From a virus, in IMG/VR virus record IMGVR_UViG_3300010883_000009, positions 1 through 64,000 of that record: 64,000 bases of DNA; one strand, given 5' to 3'. A model generated the notes under the pieces. That model was not told the DNA's origin, did not search any database, and worked only from the letters and a program-made list of their open reading frames with translations. This document shows positions 51,125 to 59,486 of the stretch, piece by piece. The position numbers and the translations under genes were made by a program. Each line of letters begins with the position of its first letter. Position 1 is the first letter of the stretch.

Positions 51125-52120
51125 TTATTGTGCTACGCCCAAGTTTGATGCTAAAGAACTTGCGAAATCATCAGAAATCTGACGAGAACTTTGTTTACAA
51201 GGCTTCTCCCAATCGTCGTTCTCTTTCGGACGCTGGATAGAGGCTTTGTACTCTTTGTTATGTTTCGCAATCTTTTCGCCTTCAGTCAAATCGGGCAAAG
51301 TTTGTTTTCCGCTACCATAAACGCCGCCTTGAACGGGTTCGTGATTAAGACCCGTATGAGCATTAAGTGATTCGGTTGGGAATACCGTTCCTTTCGGAAT
51401 TATATCTCCTCCAGACATTTCATCAGCCTTATCTTGCTGCCATTCGGTATGATTCGCCTTCTTCTGCTCTTCTTTGTCTTTTGCTTGCTGCTTCAAGCGT
51501 TCGCCGTTATCAGGAGTTTCACTCTCTGCAAATTCTTTGATAGCGTCAGGATTCGTGATGCTGTTTTGGTTAGGAGCGGGGTTAACATCCGAATTTTCGA
51601 AATAATTCTCTCCGCCACCAATCGCAATGACATCACCTGTAAACAGGGATGGTTCGGACAAGTTGTCTTGTTTCTTAACCTGTTCCCAGTTAGCAGGCTC
51701 CATGTGAGACGTATCTGAACGCTCATCAATGCGGAAAGGATCTTTCCATACACCTCGTAAATTTTGCGTTTCCTCAGATGGAGCCGCTGCTTGCGCAGTT
51801 CTAACCATCGTATCGGATGCTGATTCTCTTTGAATATCGACAGGATTAAACCCCTTAAACTTGGACAAATCCATGCCGCAAGCAATGGCGTATTCTCTCA
51901 AATGACGAACAACACCATCATCCCAATTGGAATTATAATGGTAAGGCTTACCGTTAGAAGAACATGCTTCAATCCTATCGCACTCTTGAGCTAATACCAA
52001 TTCGTCCACTTCCTCAGAAACATTTATTTCCTCAACTTCTTCAGTTGGAATGGAAGGTTTTTGTTCTTCGGTCATGAACCAAGGAATGCTCTGTTCGTCT
52101 GCGACTCGTAATATGTTCAT
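51125..52120 (-). CDS. MNILRVAD-tagged head-region protein (331 aa)
   Basis: Begins MNILRVADEQSIPWFMTEEQKPS and contains DTMVRTAQAAAPSEETQN near residue 105, a second tag-like site. The remainder is Asn/Glu/Lys-rich and probably disordered, ending SSLASNLGVAQ. Family B element at 52177-52207 directly upstream. Likely an internal or scaffold-associated protein; unassigned. Confidence 0.65.
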   Translation of the reverse strand: MNILRVADEQSIPWFMTEEQKPSIPTEEVEEINVSEEVDELVLAQECDRIEACSSNGKPYHYNSNWDDGVVRHLREYAIACGMDLSKFKGFNPVDIQRESASDTMVRTAQAAAPSEETQNLRGVWKDPFRIDERSDTSHMEPANWEQVKKQDNLSEPSLFTGDVIAIGGGENYFENSDVNPAPNQNSITNPDAIKEFAESETPDNGERLKQQAKDKEEQKKANHTEWQQDKADEMSGGDIIPKGTVFPTESLNAHTGLNHEPVQGGVYGSGKQTLPDLTEGEKIAKHNKEYKASIQRPKENDDWEKPCKQSSRQISDDFASSLASNLGVAQ

Positions 52121-52176
52121 AAATCAGTCCTTTTTAGTGGTTACATGGAAATTCACGTACCTATTTTTCCTAATGT

Positions 52177-52207
52177 CTATTTCATACATCCTGCGGTAAT
52201 TCCTTCT
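52177..52207 (-). promoter_or_regulatory. Family B promoter-like element before the 331-aa gene
   Basis: Minus strand AAGAAGGAATTAC, then 12-13 nt, then TATGAAATAG; among the closest matches. It follows the terminator at 52220 by about 13 nt. Confidence 0.6.
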
Positions 52208-52219
52208 TTTTTGAGCAAC

Positions 52220-52251
52220 AAAAAACCCCGCACTTAGACGCGGGGGTTTTT
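52220..52251 (-). terminator. Terminator after the AAA+ ATPase unit
   Basis: Stem CCCCGC / GCGGGG with an 8-nt loop flanked by A and T tracts; minus strand followed by TTTTTTGTT. Confidence 0.8.
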
Positions 52252-52255
52252 GCTT

Positions 52256-52465
52256 CTAGCGATTTCTACGCTTTCTTATATTATGTATCGACATATAGTC
52301 GATAAAAGTCATATAGCTTTGAGCAAAACGATATTGCTCCGACTCAGGCAAAGAAAGCCAAAATTTAGTTACTTCGTTGTATTTCTCCGACTTCTTTTTG
52401 CGTCTATATACAGTAACTCTGTATCTATAATTGTAATCCTTGGCTTCTTGTGATTCGCCTTTATT
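52256..52465 (-). CDS. Start-less 69-codon frame after the ATPase (probable frameshift extension or broken gene)
   Basis: An open frame (..KDYNYRYRVTVYRRKKKSEKYNEV.., ..FWLSLPESEQYRFAQSYMTFIDYMS..) begins only 4 nt before the ATPase stop and runs to a TAG 4 nt before the terminator. It has a TGA just upstream and no ATG, GTG or TTG before its middle. Reading AAA TAA A with a +1 step would join it to the ATPase. It fills the space to the terminator and looks genuinely coding. A lost base or true recoding are both possible. Confidence 0.45.
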   Translation of the reverse strand, partial: NKGESQEAKDYNYRYRVTVYRRKKKSEKYNEVTKFWLSLPESEQYRFAQSYMTFIDYMSIHNIRKRRNR

Positions 52466-55400
52466 TCAACTCTTTGAAGCCGGGTTCAGGCTCAGTCTTC
52501 TTCTTGTCAAAATCAAACTGCTCTTGTTCCTCTTTGTCACCCTTTTTCATACGACGAAATACCTCTCGATCTCCAAGAATCAACTCACCTGTTGAATCAT
52601 CGTCTTTCATGGAACCTTCGCAATATTCCAGCACCTTGACGAAGTTTTCCGTATTCCATTCCAAACCCTTCTCACCTCGTTTGAGATAGTAATGATGAGC
52701 CGCCATTTCCATAACAAGAGTTTCAACGTCTCGAACAGTAAAGCCCTTCATGGTACAAAGTTCTGCAACTTGATCCAAATCAAGACCGTCAATGGCTTTT
52801 TGCAACGCTTCATGCGTCATGAAGCCAAGAACCTTGATCTCTCGATTTTTCATTCTACGACCCGTTGTTTTGAGGGTCTCCTTCATAGATTCCGAATCAA
52901 AATTGTCAATGTCAATTACCAAATCTACACGACCTGATCTCAACATTGGACCTGTAATCGTTTCTTTATGGTTCGTAGTCATGACAACGAAAATGTTTCG
53001 CTTAGCGAATTCGTTCTCTTCTTGACCATTCTGCAACCAAGCCATGAACTCAGACTCGACTTGCTTATGAGCCTCATGCATACCTGCCGCAGAGTCATTA
53101 GTTGCACCGATTGCTCTATCATATTCATCGATACGAACGATTACATGAGAAGAGTTCATAATAGCCTGAATTGACTTCCTTGCTTGTTCGGAACCCTCTC
53201 CAACCCATTTAGAGTGAACTGCATTAACATTGAAATCCCAAATATCGAATCCCAAAAGTCCTGCCAAGTGGATCGGGAATGCAGAGTTATGAGTTACTGT
53301 GTAGTCTCCAAGTAAAAATTGGTTATCTCCATCTACTTCAAAACCAAAGTAATCGCCAACACCAATCGGTTCAACATCAATACCACATTTTACTCCAATT
53401 TTTTGAGGATTGTCATGCGCTTGTTTCCTCTCTAGAAGCGTAGGGATTTCGGATAGGTTTCCCCCAAACGTAACCGTATAGCATCTTATTTTGTAGTTTC
53501 TAGATTTAAGCGTCTTTATAGATGATGTCTCAAAAACCTTAAAACCTAAACTTCTACCCAAGTCAGCCACATCTTTTGCCAATCTTTCATTGACGTTAAA
53601 GAACTGTAACGAGCCGCTTTTGGTTTGATATCCGTCAGAGTCTATTAATCCTGCCAAAAGAGCCAATCGATTCTTTCTAGAATTAACCTTATAAACATTT
53701 GGAATGTGTTTATTTCCATATATATCTGTTGACCTGAGCGCAGCCTTTACAAAATTGTCTGCATATCCGCTACCTTGACGAGGTGAGAAATTTATTACCT
53801 CTGCTTTAGTTGTCGTCCGGTTTTCAACTCTGACGAATAAATTATTCGCCTTAGCCCAATCCATTAACCATTCCCGAACTGAATTATCTTTATCACCAAC
53901 GGTTATTGCAGGTTTTTTAGAAGTACCGTCTCCTAACCATAGTCCTGTCCAGTACGGGTCAAGGGGCAAATCTTGCTTAGGATACTCAACACCTGTTTTC
54001 CATCCGTAGTGAGTTTTCTTCCATGTTTCCCCTTTCTGTACATATTCTTCAGCAGAAATAAAAACCGGATCGTCTTGGAATCTCCCCTCTTTCTTCAAAG
54101 ACAAAATGTGTTTGTCATTGCAAATATAGTTGTCGCCATTTCTTTGACTAATCTTGTATAGCTCTCCTACGCCCTTTGTCGTTCCGAGAATCTTGCGGGG
54201 AGTCGAATCTGGACCCATTAAGATGTCATCCAATTGCACGTCTTCTACATTCTTCTTGGACCCATCAAACATGATAACTGGAGTTCCTTGACCAAGGCAT
54301 TTACCAACTCCGCCTTTGCCGAATAGAACAGAAACGTGAGGCATCCGCGTTTGAATGCGTTCAATCAGATCTTCGAATTGAGATTCATCCTTTCCTGCTT
54401 CAACAGCCTTTTGAGAACGCTTACGAAGCTCAGAAACCTCTCTGAAGTCTCTGAGTAACTTCTCTACATCCCAAGTAAAGTTGCTTGACTCAGGCGCAAT
54501 GTAATCTTCCCATGGACGAGGCGTTAACTGTGTTAAACCATATCCTTTGTCCATGAATTTCTGATTGATTGTTTTACGAAGAGTTTTTATCGCTTTAATG
54601 CTGTCGATCTTCTTAGATTTTGGGGGTTCTTCAGAAGCAGCCAACGAAGCAGCCAAAACATCTCCCGCTTCAGTATAAGTCAAACCTGCCAACTTACGAA
54701 CAATCTGTTCGCGCTGCGCTTTGCTGAATTTAACTTGGTATTTTGCGTTAGTGTACAGATCAGTGAAACTCTCAATGATATGATTAGCTTCATGCTCATC
54801 AACTGGACTTATTTCAAGCGTTCTAACTTGGAAAGGCAATTTTAGTTTGACGTTTGAAATCAATAACATACGGCAACCCTTTTTGATGCTAGGGTTGCGG
54901 AAATTATCGAAAACGTTCAATGCCTTAGGCTCAACTACTCCGGGATTCTCCTTGAAGCAGAAGTCAACTGCGAAATCAACATTTTTGATGATCAACAGCT
55001 TATCCTTGAATCTACCTTGTAGAACTTCTCGACGACTAACAAATCCGTCAGGCTTCCTTTTGCGTTTTCCAGTTTGAGGATCTGTTTTCGGTATTGGGAT
55101 ATCCATGTCTGGATCTTGTTCTGTTTCGATAGAACCGTAGATCAACTCGTCAAGATAACCATAACTACGCCCTTTGCCGGGTTGACCATGCTGAAGCTCA
55201 ACAGCATCAATGTCAGCGGTGTTGTTGTAGAGTTCTTGCATTTTGAAACATTCCTTCATTAACGCATCTACTAAGCAAGGGTCTTCGTGATTAACTACGA
55301 AATTTGTAATACCGGTCAACGACAGCTTGGTAGAGACTATAAGCTCTTCCTTGAGCTTTTGGAATGTCTCGCTAGACTTGACCAAAGACGTAAAATTGAT

Positions 55401-55511
55401 ATCCGACCCTTTCTTGGGCGGAGCGGTGGCTGCGGATGCTGCCGATGCTGCCGGGGGCTTTACAGCAACCGTTTTTGAGTCAGTTTTTTGTGTTGTGTTA
55501 GTCGTTGGCAT
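52461..55511 (-). CDS. AAA+ ATPase (Ycf46-like) interrupted by an intein
   Basis: ATG 55511 (MPTTNTTQKTDSK) is chosen because TTGGAGACGCTT precedes it. The host protein has an N-terminal degenerate AAA-like part (~1-330: LLIIKNVDFAVDF, RMLLISNVKLKLP, LTYTEAGDVLAAS) as in Ycf46 proteins and a C-terminal active AAA+ module: Walker A GKGGVGK|S, WVGEGSEQARKSI, Walker B VIVRIDEYDRAIG, sensor MTTNHKETI and the arginine finger LRSGRVDLVIDI. A 338-residue intein sits between K and S of Walker A, so ATPase activity depends on splicing. Role: probable remodelling of proteins during infection. Ycf35-like partners are encoded at 33.4 and 62.4 kb. Confidence 0.8.
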   Translation of the reverse strand: MPTTNTTQKTDSKTVAVKPPAASAASAATAPPKKGSDINFTSLVKSSETFQKLKEELIVSTKLSLTGITNFVVNHEDPCLVDALMKECFKMQELYNNTADIDAVELQHGQPGKGRSYGYLDELIYGSIETEQDPDMDIPIPKTDPQTGKRKRKPDGFVSRREVLQGRFKDKLLIIKNVDFAVDFCFKENPGVVEPKALNVFDNFRNPSIKKGCRMLLISNVKLKLPFQVRTLEISPVDEHEANHIIESFTDLYTNAKYQVKFSKAQREQIVRKLAGLTYTEAGDVLAASLAASEEPPKSKKIDSIKAIKTLRKTINQKFMDKGYGLTQLTPRPWEDYIAPESSNFTWDVEKLLRDFREVSELRKRSQKAVEAGKDESQFEDLIERIQTRMPHVSVLFGKGGVGKCLGQGTPVIMFDGSKKNVEDVQLDDILMGPDSTPRKILGTTKGVGELYKISQRNGDNYICNDKHILSLKKEGRFQDDPVFISAEEYVQKGETWKKTHYGWKTGVEYPKQDLPLDPYWTGLWLGDGTSKKPAITVGDKDNSVREWLMDWAKANNLFVRVENRTTTKAEVINFSPRQGSGYADNFVKAALRSTDIYGNKHIPNVYKVNSRKNRLALLAGLIDSDGYQTKSGSLQFFNVNERLAKDVADLGRSLGFKVFETSSIKTLKSRNYKIRCYTVTFGGNLSEIPTLLERKQAHDNPQKIGVKCGIDVEPIGVGDYFGFEVDGDNQFLLGDYTVTHNSAFPIHLAGLLGFDIWDFNVNAVHSKWVGEGSEQARKSIQAIMNSSHVIVRIDEYDRAIGATNDSAAGMHEAHKQVESEFMAWLQNGQEENEFAKRNIFVVMTTNHKETITGPMLRSGRVDLVIDIDNFDSESMKETLKTTGRRMKNREIKVLGFMTHEALQKAIDGLDLDQVAELCTMKGFTVRDVETLVMEMAAHHYYLKRGEKGLEWNTENFVKVLEYCEGSMKDDDSTGELILGDREVFRRMKKGDKEEQEQFDFDKKKTEPEPGFKELK
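53286..54299 (-). mobile_element. Intein with LAGLIDADG endonuclease inside the ATPase Walker A motif
   Basis: It starts with Cys (CLGQGTPVIMFDG, block A) and ends YTVTHN followed by Ser+1. Block B is represented by ICNDKHILSL. The endonuclease part holds TGLWLGDGTS and LLAGLIDSDGYQ. Block F is DYFGFEVDGDNQFLLGDYTV. All splicing residues (Cys1, block B His, penultimate His, Asn, Ser+1) are present, so it should splice and be mobile. Confidence 0.92.
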
Positions 55512-55545
55512 AAGCGTCTCCAAGTTCTAGTTATAGATTTGAATC

Positions 55546-55554
55546 TATTATACA
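55546..55554 (-). promoter_or_regulatory. Family A promoter-like element before the ATPase gene
   Basis: TGTATAATA on the minus strand, 35 nt before ATG 55511 and 16 nt behind the terminator stem at 55571. Confidence 0.55.
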
Positions 55555-55570
55555 ACGCCCCCCAACAAAA

Positions 55571-55609
55571 AAGGCAGACAATAACGCATTATGCGCTATC
55601 GTCTGCCTT
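55571..55609 (-). terminator. Terminator after the acidic protein gene
   Basis: 9-bp outer stem AAGGCAGAC / GTCTGCCTT extended by ATA and CGCA/TGCG pairing; minus strand followed by TTTTTTG. Confidence 0.88.
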
Positions 55610-55629
55610 GAAAAAATCGGTAACGACGC

Positions 55630-56415
55630 TTATTTTTCGTAGTTCGTGGTCATCAACTTGGCGTAGTCGGCTACGTATCCCAAGTCGTCTTTCCAGAACT
55701 TCAAAACTTTCTTGCGAGTGGTCGGGCTGATTTTACTCGTCTTAACGAGATCATCTACGCTAGCTTCCTTCAGAAGCTCTTCCTTATCGGACTTTGCAAA
55801 TGCTCCACAAGCTTCAGCCTCTTCGTCAGACTCTTGAATAATGTCTTCGCCGCCTTCTTCAACGTCTTCAACAATATCAATCTCGATAACCGCTTCGTCA
55901 GAAACGTCAGTAATGTCTTCAACAACGTCTTCAACAACGTCTTCGGCTGCGTCGGCTGTTACGCCTACGGCATCCTTAACGGCTTCAACTGCTTCTTCGA
56001 CTTTAGCAACTGCTTCTGTAACTGCTTCCGCGACCTCATCGGCTGCTTCTGATTTCTCTACGAGGTCGGCAACTGCTTCCTGAACGTCTCCGCTAACTGC
56101 TTCTTCAACGTCATCAGTTACGTCAGTTACTTCGTCAGCTTCGTCGTCGTCGTCGTCATCATCGTCAACTTCGTCCACTTCCGTGTCGTCGAATTGAGCT
56201 TCTACTACCTTCTTGGCTGCTTCGTACAGCAAATCCTTATCGGTCTTTGCCTCAACAACCGCTTCTTGAGAAGCTTGCTCGTCGGCTTGTTCGGTATTTT
56301 CTTCGATTGATGCTTCGGTGGATTCCTCGTTGGCAGAAGCCGTTCTTACCATCTCTTCTGGGTCTGTAGGACTCCATTCGAAGTCTGTTTTTCCAACTGG
56401 TGTAATAACTGCCAT
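55630..56415 (-). CDS. Acidic scaffold-like protein (261 aa)
   Basis: After MAVITPVGKTDFEWSPTDPEEMVRTASANEES the protein is dominated by D, E, V and A (residues ~45-205), including a run of eight Asp, then a more normal C-terminal ~60 residues (SDKEELLKEASVDDLVKTSKISPTTRKKVLKFWKD, in parts). EEMVRTASA is a tag-like/cleavage-like site. Such proteins serve as scaffolds or internal decoys. Its plus-strand Ser/Thr-rich frames are shadows. A family B-like element is at 56455-56486. Confidence 0.65.
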   Translation of the reverse strand: MAVITPVGKTDFEWSPTDPEEMVRTASANEESTEASIEENTEQADEQASQEAVVEAKTDKDLLYEAAKKVVEAQFDDTEVDEVDDDDDDDDEADEVTDVTDDVEEAVSGDVQEAVADLVEKSEAADEVAEAVTEAVAKVEEAVEAVKDAVGVTADAAEDVVEDVVEDITDVSDEAVIEIDIVEDVEEGGEDIIQESDEEAEACGAFAKSDKEELLKEASVDDLVKTSKISPTTRKKVLKFWKDDLGYVADYAKLMTTNYEK

Positions 56416-56454
56416 TTTATGTCTCCTTTTGTGATTAAACTTCAGTCTTTTCTT

Positions 56455-56486
56455 TTAATTCTTTATTATGTTCTCGATTCCTTCTT
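56455..56486 (-). promoter_or_regulatory. Family B-like element before the acidic protein gene
   Basis: Minus strand AAGAAGGAATC, 13 nt, then AGAATTAA; the -10-like half is weak. Confidence 0.35.
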
Positions 56487-56712
56487 ATTTCTTGCTTTGT
56501 GCTGAAGCATATTTGAACGACCAATCTCCGCCACTCAAATCTTGATACTCTTCTATACAAGAAGTAATCGCCGCTTGCGCTGCCATTCCTGCCGAAACCT
56601 TAGCCTTGTAACAGTCCATCCAGTTACGACTTTGGCTTTTCATCAACGCCTGAGCATCTTCGTAGTAAGCTGTACGTCGAAATGCCTTCAGGTTAAACAC
56701 AGTAGTTTTCAT
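56485..56712 (-). CDS. Unknown small protein (75 aa)
   Basis: MKTTVFNLKAFRRTAYYEDAQALMKSQSRNWMDCYKAK starts a small helical protein with two Cys and ends WSFKYASAQSKK. FRRTAYY and FKYASAQ resemble the x-R/K-x-A motif. No family recognised. Confidence 0.65.
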   Translation of the reverse strand: MKTTVFNLKAFRRTAYYEDAQALMKSQSRNWMDCYKAKVSAGMAAQAAITSCIEEYQDLSGGDWSFKYASAQSKK

Positions 56713-56717
56713 GGTGT

Positions 56718-56748
56718 CTTATTCACGGTTTATTGGCGAATTCCTTCT
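56718..56748 (-). promoter_or_regulatory. Family B promoter-like element before the 75-aa gene
   Basis: Minus strand AGAAGGAATTCG, 12-13 nt, then GTGAATAAG, ending only a few bases from the ATG at 56712. Confidence 0.4.
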
Positions 56749-56759
56749 CTTATCTTTGT

Positions 56760-57239
56760 TTAAAAGCTTTGACCGGGTGATCCCGGCTGCATTCGTGCTT
56801 CAGGAGACATTTGATCAAATACGCTTTGGTCTGGTGCTTCAGCTTGTTGTTGCGGAACAATCTGGTTGATTACTTCCATAACACCTTGTGGCGTTGTTAA
56901 CGTTTGCAAACTTGAAATGTCAGTTTTACCAAAACGAACATTAGTTATCAATCCAGATAGTTGATTCATAAGAGTTAGAACTACCCCTCTGTTAATTGGA
57001 AGCAATTTAGCTAATGTTTCTTCTACCGTTTCTAGTTCAAATTGTCCCTGATCTTGACTATTCGGATATTGACTAACAAATGTTGCCATTGCTTGCGCTG
57101 CTGTTTGTGCAATGTTTTCTTTGCTCGCCTCATCAATTACTTGAGCCGTTTTCGTCCACCCAGCTTTCTTACCAATGTCTTGCCATTCTTTTTGAGACAT
57201 CTTAACTTTACTTTTTCCGTTAGCTGTAATTATTTTCAT
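56760..57239 (-). CDS. EW-IG-GW domain protein (159 aa)
   Basis: MKIITANGKSKVKMSQKEWQDIGKKAGWTKTAQVIDE is the shared N-terminal unit, here ending in GWTKTAQ, which equals the tag-like site. The remaining part is a helical, Gln-rich region with AKLLPINRGVVLTLMNQLSGLI. Close to its paralogue at 57251. Function unknown. Confidence 0.7.
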   Translation of the reverse strand: MKIITANGKSKVKMSQKEWQDIGKKAGWTKTAQVIDEASKENIAQTAAQAMATFVSQYPNSQDQGQFELETVEETLAKLLPINRGVVLTLMNQLSGLITNVRFGKTDISSLQTLTTPQGVMEVINQIVPQQQAEAPDQSVFDQMSPEARMQPGSPGQSF

Positions 57240-57250
57240 ATTTGTGCCTG

Positions 57251-57592
57251 TTAAGCTTTCGTATTATATCTGTCATATATTCTATTCACAAGATTAGAAA
57301 TTTTGTTTCGTACATCTTTCCTTGTTTCGCCTAAAAAATTGATCATATCGACAACATCGGGATAAACCTCTCCCCATTCAGGGTCGTCTCGCATTTCGTT
57401 CTTTACAACAAAAAGATATTGTATTAGAGAATCTATCTTTTGAGAACATCTAAAAGACTCGTCACTTAAATTCTTACCAAGATTGACACCTTCTTGAGCC
57501 GTTTTCGTCCACCCATTGTTTTCGCCAATGGATTTCCATTCACTTTTCGAAATCTTGATTTGCTTCTTACCGTTTGCCATTACTATTTTCAT
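57251..57592 (-). CDS. EW-IG-GW domain protein (113 aa)
   Basis: MKIVMANGKKQIKISKSEWKSIGENNGWTKTAQEG has the same unit, identical in GWTKTAQ to the downstream gene, so the pair arose by duplication. The C-terminal ~75 residues are helical (DPEWGEVYPDVVDMINFLGETRKDVRN, in parts). Function unknown. Confidence 0.7.
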   Translation of the reverse strand: MKIVMANGKKQIKISKSEWKSIGENNGWTKTAQEGVNLGKNLSDESFRCSQKIDSLIQYLFVVKNEMRDDPEWGEVYPDVVDMINFLGETRKDVRNKISNLVNRIYDRYNTKA

Positions 57593-57601
57593 TTGGTTCT
57601 C

Positions 57602-58387
57602 CTATTCCACAAATTCTTCCAACACTTCTAATGCAATGATGTTGGAGAACAAAAACCTTTTTATCTGATTCCCCAAAATCTGCCATTTTCCTCCATTTAT
57701 TGTAGGAGATGCGTCAAATGCTACAAAATACTCCCCTCCATTACTTACTCGTATTGGATACCCTTCTCCGGGAGATGGCATTAATTTTCTAGGCGGCAAA
57801 GTTTGACCACTTTCCTTTGACTGATAAATTATCTGCAATGCAAGATTCTTCTGCTCTGCATATCTTACCTTTGCTCTGTCATCCAATACCATTTCAGCGC
57901 GAGGACTTGTCGGTTGCTCCTGTTGCGCTGGTTGCTCCTGCATAGGATCGGGCATTGGCGGCTCTTCAACGACAGGACCATTCTGTAAAACGTCTTGATT
58001 AACAGGGAAGGCAGGATTGCCAATAGTAGATTGAGCTTGACGATGAGTTTTTTCTCCGATATCTACTCCTGCAATTTTGTCCCCAACTCCTAAGTCATTT
58101 TTCAGGAACCACCCGTGATTAACTTCGAGTGCTAACTTGCATGGTTTATCAGATGATGTTAAACGGGTACTAAGAGGATACATCTCTGCGATTTGGAAAA
58201 TAGTACCATCGTCTTCTAAAAAAGCTATGTCCAATGGTATATAAGTGGACTGCATCCAAAAACGAAGATTGTCGGCGCGGGTAAACTTAAACAGCATCCC
58301 TGCATTCTCCGCGAGATTTTTTCTATGCATTAAACCCGTTGCTCTGAGCGTAGGGGTATCTGCTATTTCTACTGAAAGTCTCTTCAT
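57602..58387 (-). CDS. DUF192 family protein with long C-terminal extension
   Basis: ATG 58387 overlaps the preceding TGA (ATGA) and yields MKRLSVEIADTPTLRATGLMHRKNLAENAGMLF. DUF192 marks follow: GLMHR, MLFKF, RFWMQSTYIPLDIAFLEDDGTI and LEVNHGWFLKN. DUF192 proteins are small beta-rich proteins of unknown biochemical role, usually secreted, ~110-150 residues. Here a Pro/Gln-rich linker and an extra ~80-residue domain are added. No signal peptide is visible. Confidence 0.75.
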   Translation of the reverse strand: MKRLSVEIADTPTLRATGLMHRKNLAENAGMLFKFTRADNLRFWMQSTYIPLDIAFLEDDGTIFQIAEMYPLSTRLTSSDKPCKLALEVNHGWFLKNDLGVGDKIAGVDIGEKTHRQAQSTIGNPAFPVNQDVLQNGPVVEEPPMPDPMQEQPAQQEQPTSPRAEMVLDDRAKVRYAEQKNLALQIIYQSKESGQTLPPRKLMPSPGEGYPIRVSNGGEYFVAFDASPTINGGKWQILGNQIKRFLFSNIIALEVLEEFVE

Positions 58388-58611
58388 GAACTTTCCTGCC
58401 ACGATACGGAGCTATCATCTAAACCATCTCGCAGTTCTTTGGCAGCTTCAACGTCAGGGCAGAAAAAATGTAAAGCTCTTGACCCCGCCTTGTTTCGCAA
58501 CATCACCCCATGAGGAACTTCAACAGATACCTGTCCCGTCTGAACGAGGTTGTATTGCTTTTTACTTAACTCGGCGTAAATCTCGATTGGTCGATCTTCT
58601 TTAGTTTCCAT
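58384..58611 (-). CDS. Unknown small protein (75 aa)
   Basis: METKEDRPIEIYAELSKKQYNLVQTGQVSVEVPHGVMLRNKAGSR is a compact alpha/beta protein with LHFFCPDVEAAKELRDGL. ATGA overlap with the DUF192 gene suggests they work together. No family recognised. Confidence 0.65.
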   Translation of the reverse strand: METKEDRPIEIYAELSKKQYNLVQTGQVSVEVPHGVMLRNKAGSRALHFFCPDVEAAKELRDGLDDSSVSWQESS

Positions 58612-58620
58612 TTCAGAACC

Positions 58621-59085
58621 TTAAAATGAGACAAGATGAGAATGCTCGTCAAAAACGCAAGCAATACGATATCCTTTCTTCCCTCTCTTGTTCATGCTTG
58701 CTAAAATTTCGGTATAACTCTTGTCCTTTCTGTTTTTCAAGAAAAGGTTATTTTCTCCCAACGACATTGTTGAGATTACCTTTCTTCCCTTCTCGGTAAA
58801 TTTGACTTCATTTGTATTGCCGCTTAAAAGACCTCTTGATTTGAGGCGAATCAACTCTTTATTTGCAACATCTATGTTTGCAACTTTGTAAGTTTCGTTG
58901 CTGCTCTTCTCTGCGTTCAACCAAATCTCCATTAACACATTTGCGTCTTTATCCGCAACTGTTACAGAGAAGTCGCTAGCTTCCTTGGGTATATGGTTTG
59001 CCAAAAAAGAGATATCCAACAAACCTTCTGCTTGCGGTTCTGTTTGTAATGTATTTTGGTTTACTAATCCAATTGGTATAGGCAT
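58621..59085 (-). CDS. Winged-helix-like unknown protein (154 aa)
   Basis: MPIPIGLVNQNTLQTEPQAEGLLDISFLANHIP leads a protein whose centre (KVANIDVANKELIRLKSRGLLSGNTNEVKFTEKGRKVISTM, in parts) has the helix-strand layout of a winged helix: IRLKSRGLLSG then VKFTEKGRKVI. It could bind DNA or be a structural adaptor. GGAGATAAT precedes the ATG. Confidence 0.6.
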   Translation of the reverse strand: MPIPIGLVNQNTLQTEPQAEGLLDISFLANHIPKEASDFSVTVADKDANVLMEIWLNAEKSSNETYKVANIDVANKELIRLKSRGLLSGNTNEVKFTEKGRKVISTMSLGENNLFLKNRKDKSYTEILASMNKRGKKGYRIACVFDEHSHLVSF

Positions 59086-59095
59086 AATTATCTCC

Positions 59096-59476
59096 TTATC
59101 CGCTTACGTCTGGCATCTCGCCGCCCTGCATTTCGTGAATATCACCCATAACAAACTCGGTTTCATGTCCCCTACTATTCCACCACATTGCTTGGACTCT
59201 ATCTAAACTTATCAAAAGGTTTTCCATTTGTTTTAAAGATCCTCCATCCATTTCATTAAGCACAGCAAGCAGTTGAGACTTGATTTGATTAGCCCTAGAC
59301 TGAATTTCAGGATCATCAATATCATTTGTCAAATCCTCTAACTTTTCAATGTTATCAGCGTATGCTCTTAATGTATTAGCTATCACATTGAATTCATGAT
59401 TAAATTCAAATGCATTTTCGCTAACGACTGGCTGCGCCTCTTTAATGATCGTAACTTGTCCGTCGTCAATATGCAT
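59096..59476 (-). CDS. Unknown helical protein (126 aa)
   Basis: MHIDDGQVTIIKEAQPVVSENAFEFNHEFNVIANTLRAYADNIEKLEDLTND is helical, with possible coiled coil, ending MQGGEMPDVSG. It sits 10 nt behind the large zincin gene. Function unknown. Confidence 0.65.
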   Translation of the reverse strand: MHIDDGQVTIIKEAQPVVSENAFEFNHEFNVIANTLRAYADNIEKLEDLTNDIDDPEIQSRANQIKSQLLAVLNEMDGGSLKQMENLLISLDRVQAMWWNSRGHETEFVMGDIHEMQGGEMPDVSG

Positions 59477-59486
59477 GTCTTCTCTC

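Noticed and set aside
55834-56083. Plus-strand Asn/Phe-rich and Ser/Thr-rich frames opposite the acidic protein
   Set aside because: Antisense shadows of the Asp/Glu/Val repeats; no start signals.
57263-57268. TATAAT on the minus strand before the 159-aa gene
   Set aside because: Lacks the TG of family A and lies in the end of the upstream coding sequence; not listed as a promoter.
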